Source: an uncultured beta proteobacterium | GTDB lineage: Bacteria > Pseudomonadota > Gammaproteobacteria > Burkholderiales > Burkholderiaceae_B | Assembly (NCBI GenBank): GCA_903924715.1 | Contig: CAIYCP010000615.1 | Coordinates: 1 to 9,943 of the forward strand | Reading direction: 5' to 3' | Length of the DNA: 9,943 bases | Shown here: positions 6,233 to 9,943 of the stretch, in pieces | Numbering within the stretch: position 1 is the stretch's first letter | Layout of the letters: every line of letters starts with the position of its first letter | The notes under the pieces: generated by a model | Seen by the model: the letters and a program-made list of their open reading frames with translations, nothing else | Database searches by the model: none | What the model was told of the DNA's origin: nothing | Program-made: the position numbers and the translations under genes

Positions 6233-7150
6233 ATGAGCACGAAAATAGGCTTTATCGGACTGGGCCGTATGGGCAAACCCATGGCTTCGCATTTACAAAA
6301 AAAGGGCTTTGAGCTCATTGTGCTGGATCTTAATCAGCAAGCCGTCAAAGAACTTGTCTCCTTCGGTGCCCAAGCGGGTCAGAGCATCGCCGAGATTGCC
6401 AGCAGCTGTAGTGTCATTATCACCATGCTTCCGAGCTCAGTCGAAGTTGAAAAAGTCTCGTACGGCGCTGACGGAATTTTTGCAAATGCAAAAAAAGGCA
6501 GTATTTTGATGGACATGAGTACGATTGATCCTCTGGCAACTGATCGCCTAAGCGCTGAAGCCAACAAGCATGGCTTGACTATGGTTGATGCCCCGGTTGG
6601 CCGCTTAGCCGAACATGCTGACCGTGCTGAGTGTTTATTTATGGTGGGCGCATCAGAAGCCGACTTTAAAACGATCACTCCTTTATTAAATGCAATGGGC
6701 AACGCAACGTTTCATTGTGGCCCAGTAGGCACAGGGGGCAGAACCAAGCTCGTTAATAATTACGTTGCCATCACTTTGACCCAAGTCAATGGTGAAGCCC
6801 TCGCGTTATCACAGCGCTTTGGTTTAGACATCACAAAAACGCTTGCGGTCTTGCTCGGCACTTCGGCCAATAATGGCCAGCTGCGCATGAATTTTCCGAA
6901 TAAAGTCTTGGCGGGCGATACGACACCAGGCTTTACCATTGATCTCGCGCACAAAGACCTCTCACTGGTCGTCAATGCCGCCCATGCCGCTAAAGTACCG
7001 ATGCCCGTTGCGGCTGCAGTGCACGAATCGTTTAGCCAGGCACGCGCAGCTGAGTTTGGCGCGATTGATTTTTCAGGCATCGCAGACGTGATCTGCGAAG
7101 TTTCAAAAATCAAAAAGCCACGCGTACCAAAAGGCTGGAAACCAAGCTAA
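6233..7150 (+). CDS. NAD(P)-dependent beta-hydroxyacid dehydrogenase, YihU/sulfolactaldehyde-reductase-like
   Basis: A 305-residue cytosolic dehydrogenase of the 3-hydroxyisobutyrate dehydrogenase/6-phosphogluconate family. IGFIGLGRMGKPMA (5-18) is the Rossmann GxGxxG dinucleotide site, and the conserved catalytic block KLVNNY places Lys172 and Asn176. Where most members have DAPVSGG, this protein reads DAPVGR (119-124). Together with NFPNKVLAGD (220-229) and TIDLAHKDL (235-243) this closely recalls E. coli YihU, which reduces sulfolactaldehyde. It may interconvert a short hydroxyacid or polar alcohol and its semialdehyde. I chose the ATG at 6233: GGAG at 6222-6225 is seven bases away, and the GxGxxG motif then sits at the usual N-terminal place. 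The frame is open 20 codons further up to 6173, but that part has no Shine-Dalgarno. It is monocistronic, divergent from the importer operon, and its stop overlaps the GMC gene stop. Confidence 0.9.
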   Translation: MSTKIGFIGLGRMGKPMASHLQKKGFELIVLDLNQQAVKELVSFGAQAGQSIAEIASSCSVIITMLPSSVEVEKVSYGADGIFANAKKGSILMDMSTIDPLATDRLSAEANKHGLTMVDAPVGRLAEHADRAECLFMVGASEADFKTITPLLNAMGNATFHCGPVGTGGRTKLVNNYVAITLTQVNGEALALSQRFGLDITKTLAVLLGTSANNGQLRMNFPNKVLAGDTTPGFTIDLAHKDLSLVVNAAHAAKVPMPVAAAVHESFSQARAAEFGAIDFSGIADVICEVSKIKKPRVPKGWKPS

Positions 7151-8727
7151 TTCGCTTGAAGCACCATCTCAACACCGCGCTCAGCGATCATATAGGTCGC
7201 AGCGTTGGTGTTGGCCGATACTACCGTTGGCATCACCGAGGCGTCGATCACGCGTAGACGCTCAACGCCACGCACACGCAACTGTGAATCCACCGGCGAA
7301 TGCCCATCATCACTCATACGACAGGTGCCACTTGGGTGATACACCGTGCCACCACGCGTTTGAGCGAAGGTCCAAAGATCCATATCGCCAGGCATAGTTT
7401 CAACATCCCATAGATCTTTAAACGCTGGCTGCGCATAAATCTCGCGCAGCATTTCAAGACCCGCCACAATGACCTTACGATCGTGTTCAGCTGAAAAATA
7501 CTGAGGTTCAATTTTTGGCTGATCAAAGGGATCTGCAGAACGAATTGACAGGCGACCGCGACTGTCAGGGCGGCATTGGCAAACCGCCGCACTAAAGCCT
7601 GAGTAATCATGCAAAGGTTCACCTGGCTTATCAACGGACAAAGGCATAATAATCAATTGAACATCTGCGCGATGATCACGTGCGTGCTTGGTGCGGGCTA
7701 ACCCCCCCACTTGCCCTGCACCCACAGTCAGCGGGCCACTATTGTTGAACAACCATTGCAGACCCATTTTGGCAAGCTCAAATGGATTACGTACCTGATC
7801 ATTAATCGACATTTTTTTCTTGAGCTTCACGATCACGCGCGCTTGATAATGATCTTGAAGATTCTCACCAACTTCAGGTGAATCTGCCACAACAGCGATC
7901 CCATGCTGTTGCAAGAGCGCGGTAGGCCCTACACCAGACAACTGCAGTAATTGCGGCGATTGCAAAGCACCGGCACACAATAAAACTTCACGCTCAGCCT
8001 GTGCTTGTTTCGTTACACCGTTCTCGATCCATTCAACCCCAACAGCAACCTGACCGTCAAACAGCACGCGCGAAACCTGTGCATGAGTCACGATCGTCAG
8101 ATTTGGGTTGCTCATGACAGGACGCAAAAATGCGCGCGCACCCGATGAGCGCCAACCATCTTTAATCGACAGTTGATAGGCACCAACGCCATAATCTGTT
8201 TCAGCGTTAAAGTCTTTATTGGCAGGCAAGCCAAACTGTTTCGCCGCCTCAAGCCAGGCCTCACAATAGGGATGGTCGTTACGCAAATCAGAAACACCTA
8301 ATTGGCCAGAAGCACCATGAAAAGCTGTTTCACCGCCGGCATAATGTTCTGAACGCTTGAAATATGGCAACACGTTGTCATAGTTCCAGCCGGTCGCGCC
8401 CAATTTGGCCCAGTCGTTGTAATCGTCGTGTTGACCACGAATATAGATGAGGCCATTAATTGACGACGACCCACCAAGTACTCTCCCGCGGGGCCACACC
8501 ACATTACGGCCACCAGTGCCATCACTGGGCTCAGTATCGAAGTGCCTCGAAAATTTTGGATTCATCATGGTTTTAAAATACCCGATGGGCAAATGAATCC
8601 AAAAATTTTTATCTGGACCACCCGCCTCAAGCAACAGCACAGAGTGCCCTGCTTGAATTAAGCGATTCGTGACAAGACAACCGGCCGAACCGGCGCCGAC
8701 AACGATATAGTCAAAGGTGGTTTTCAT
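7147..8727 (-). CDS. FAD-dependent GMC-family alcohol dehydrogenase (choline dehydrogenase-like)
   Basis: A 526-residue flavoprotein of full GMC length. FAD binding is shown by YIVVGAGSAG (7-16) and the ribose-binding Glu34 in LLLEAGG. GMC signature 1 is at GRVLGGSSSINGL (81-93), and GALQSPQLLQLSGVGP matches signature 2. Catalytic His464 lies in YHPSGTCRM, and Asn508 in SANTNA stands 44 residues later, the His/Asn pair seen in choline oxidase and dehydrogenase. Such enzymes oxidise primary alcohols to aldehydes, usually passing electrons to the respiratory chain or a quinone-linked acceptor. Choline is only one possible substrate, and no betaine aldehyde dehydrogenase lies next to it here. 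The ATG follows the binding-protein stop by four bases, so the two are surely co-transcribed. The gene ends TAG, sharing four bases with the convergent dehydrogenase. No signal peptide is evident. Confidence 0.93.
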   Translation of the reverse strand: MKTTFDYIVVGAGSAGCLVTNRLIQAGHSVLLLEAGGPDKNFWIHLPIGYFKTMMNPKFSRHFDTEPSDGTGGRNVVWPRGRVLGGSSSINGLIYIRGQHDDYNDWAKLGATGWNYDNVLPYFKRSEHYAGGETAFHGASGQLGVSDLRNDHPYCEAWLEAAKQFGLPANKDFNAETDYGVGAYQLSIKDGWRSSGARAFLRPVMSNPNLTIVTHAQVSRVLFDGQVAVGVEWIENGVTKQAQAEREVLLCAGALQSPQLLQLSGVGPTALLQQHGIAVVADSPEVGENLQDHYQARVIVKLKKKMSINDQVRNPFELAKMGLQWLFNNSGPLTVGAGQVGGLARTKHARDHRADVQLIIMPLSVDKPGEPLHDYSGFSAAVCQCRPDSRGRLSIRSADPFDQPKIEPQYFSAEHDRKVIVAGLEMLREIYAQPAFKDLWDVETMPGDMDLWTFAQTRGGTVYHPSGTCRMSDDGHSPVDSQLRVRGVERLRVIDASVMPTVVSANTNAATYMIAERGVEMVLQAN

Positions 8728-8731
8728 ACGG

Positions 8732-9730
8732 TTAGGCTTTAATAGTTTCTAAGTAAAGTTTTGAATCAAAGTAGGTGGTCGCGGGCACCGCGTTCTGAAT
8801 GCCGCCTGCTTTGATAAAAAAATCAGTGACCTGCTGCAACCATTTGGCGGCAGTTCCATCTGCGTACATCTTTGTCCACTCGGTTGAAGAAAAGTATTTT
8901 GATGCCTTAAATTGTTCTTTGAAGTCAGCAAGAGGAACATTTTTATACTTCGCTTCTTGCAACGCTTGAACCGCCGTCGGATCGTTGATCAGTGCATCGT
9001 TGGCAAGCGCCCATCCCTTAATGACACGTCGGCAAATCTCTTTATTTTTTTCGTAATAGTCATTGCGGGCGGCCCAGCCTCCTGTGATCGCAGCCTGCGG
9101 ATAATACGCCGAAGCATCCACTAGCTTTTTCGCACCAGGCACTTTGTTGCGCACCGTGATGTCAAAAGGAACCCACAAAGCAACCGCAGGAACTGCACCA
9201 GAGATAAACGAAGTCACGGCTTCAGCCATCCGCTGATTGACAATCTCAACCGACGAAGCATCAATGTTGTTGGCACGCAAGGCGTTATCTAAAAAAACAT
9301 GGGCTGTTGTACCCGTTGTTGTTGAGATTTTTTTACCTTTCAAATCCGCAAAAGTCTTAATCCCCATATCCTCGCGCACCCACAATTGTGCAGTCGCAAA
9401 CTCAACGTTATTAATTAAAAAAACTTTACCCTGACCACGTGCTGGAAAATTAGATACCACCGCACCAGTCGAAAGCATATCCAAACTGCCCCCAACCATT
9501 GCCTGAAAGAGCTCAAGTCCAGTAGTGAACTCAATAAACTCCATATCCAATGCATTATTCGCGAAACTACCGATGCGATCGCCAGTCCAGATTTGACCGT
9601 CTACTGCAGGCGTGTGCAGATAACCGACCTTAACTTTGCTACGCGCCTGCCCAAGCGCTGGAAAACCGATTGTGGACAAACCCAGTAAGGCACCGCTTGT
9701 TTGAATCAGCTTTCTACGATTATTGTTCAT
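8732..9730 (-). CDS. NitT/TauT-type ABC importer, periplasmic substrate-binding protein
   Basis: A 332-residue protein of the NMT1/SsuA/TauA-like binding-protein family. The leader NRRKLIQTSGALLG (4-17) is Tat-like (RRKLIQ), and the signal probably ends after the GQA near 27-29. The mature part starts KVKVGYLHTP (32-41); ADLKGKKISTTTGTTAHVF (128-146) matches the family block around the ligand cleft, and VPAVALWVPFD (180-190) is the second-lobe pattern. Proteins of this class bind sulfonates, nitrate, thiamine-pyrimidine precursors or aromatic acids. It follows the partial NitT/TauT-type ATPase by 43 bases, which supports one transporter operon, and precedes the GMC gene by four. Start: ATG at 9730 with a GAGAG purine stretch five bases upstream. 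The ligand is unknown; its partner enzyme suggests an alcohol-bearing compound (inference). Confidence 0.9.
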   Translation of the reverse strand: MNNNRRKLIQTSGALLGLSTIGFPALGQARSKVKVGYLHTPAVDGQIWTGDRIGSFANNALDMEFIEFTTGLELFQAMVGGSLDMLSTGAVVSNFPARGQGKVFLINNVEFATAQLWVREDMGIKTFADLKGKKISTTTGTTAHVFLDNALRANNIDASSVEIVNQRMAEAVTSFISGAVPAVALWVPFDITVRNKVPGAKKLVDASAYYPQAAITGGWAARNDYYEKNKEICRRVIKGWALANDALINDPTAVQALQEAKYKNVPLADFKEQFKASKYFSSTEWTKMYADGTAAKWLQQVTDFFIKAGGIQNAVPATTYFDSKLYLETIKA

Positions 9731-9773
9731 CTTGACTCTCGCTCGAAAATACGATTAATAATAATGGCTGAAT

Positions 9774-9943
9774 TCATCGGCCACTGACCAACTGCTTTTG
9801 TTGTACGGCATACTCTTGCATGACTAACGCATGGATATGGCTGCGCAAATCAGCAAAAACCTGAGACCCATGAAGACTTTCATCTCTTGGGTAGCTAAAT
9901 GGGACTGTGATGACTTCTTTTATTCGACTCGGCCTGGCTGTCA
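9774..9943 (-). CDS. NitT/TauT-type ABC importer ATPase, C-terminal 55 residues (cut by window edge)
   Basis: The last 55 codons of a gene entering from the right edge and ending in TGA at 9776-9774. The visible pattern ARPSRIKEVITVPFSYPRD, followed by SQVFADLRSHIHALV, matches the C-terminal end of SsuB/TauB-class ATPases. There an 'ARPGRI' turn is followed by a strand, a PR-D motif and a helix of the form F..LR..I..L. Walker motifs are outside the window. Position directly upstream of a NitT/TauT-type binding protein supports the call; the permease is expected further right. The tail (QEYAVQQKQLVSGR) is polar and unremarkable. Confidence is moderate because only a fragment is seen. Confidence 0.75.
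   Translation of the reverse strand, partial: TARPSRIKEVITVPFSYPRDESLHGSQVFADLRSHIHALVMQEYAVQQKQLVSGR

Noticed and set aside
6379..7113. Two minus-strand frames (117 and 107 codons) opposite the beta-hydroxyacid dehydrogenase
   Set aside because: They are full shadows of an intact conserved gene, with no family resemblance.
7143..7158. Small dyad as a bidirectional rho-independent terminator
   Set aside because: The stem has only five pairs and no T-run follows on either strand.
1..9943. Mobile elements, CRISPR repeats, toxin-antitoxin pairs, phage or defence genes
   Set aside because: I looked for transposase or integrase motifs, tandem repeats and small paired genes on both strands and found none; every long stretch is explained by transport and metabolic genes.

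Overview
The window reads as a metabolic, accessory-type region of a proteobacterial chromosome. A betaproteobacterium of the Burkholderiales type is my best guess. That is an inference from tightly packed ABC importer plus catabolic-enzyme operons, Tat-like leader peptides on both substrate-binding proteins, and choline-dehydrogenase-like and COG3618-type enzymes; no RNA gene or taxonomic marker is present. I see no mobile element, CRISPR array, phage gene, rRNA or tRNA.

Layout. Three transcription blocks are visible. (1) Minus strand, 5981 down to 1: a complete branched-chain-amino-acid-type (HAAT family) ABC importer in the order substrate-binding protein, permease LivH, permease LivM, ATPase LivG, ATPase LivF. 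It is followed with short gaps by a COG3618-type amidohydrolase and the first 127 codons of an isopropylmalate/tartrate-type dehydrogenase that runs off the left edge. (2) Plus strand, 6233-7150: a single beta-hydroxyacid dehydrogenase resembling YihU (sulfolactaldehyde reductase), divergent from block 1. (3) Minus strand, 9943 down to 7147: the last 55 codons of a NitT/TauT-type ABC ATPase, a NitT/TauT-type substrate-binding protein, and an FAD-dependent GMC alcohol dehydrogenase. Blocks 2 and 3 converge, with a 4-bp overlap of their stop codons.

How the genes may work together. Block 1 looks like an importer built for one catabolic substrate: the downstream hydrolase (probably a lactone or other cyclic ester/amide) and NAD-dependent hydroxyacid dehydrogenase would be co-expressed with it. 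Block 3 couples another importer to an alcohol-oxidising flavoenzyme, and block 2 supplies an aldehyde/hydroxyacid dehydrogenase. The substrates cannot be read from the sequence. The 251-bp divergent region 5982-6232 carries three inverted repeats, including an exact ATAC-N7-GTAT motif of the LysR type, but no regulator gene lies in the window.

The most notable details are a strong hairpin wedged between the binding-protein gene and livH, which argues for a GTG start of livH at 4690 rather than the longer TTG reading at 4720, and a DAPVGR motif in the plus-strand dehydrogenase that departs from the usual family motif. All complete genes read as intact, and nothing here is clearly an undescribed system.
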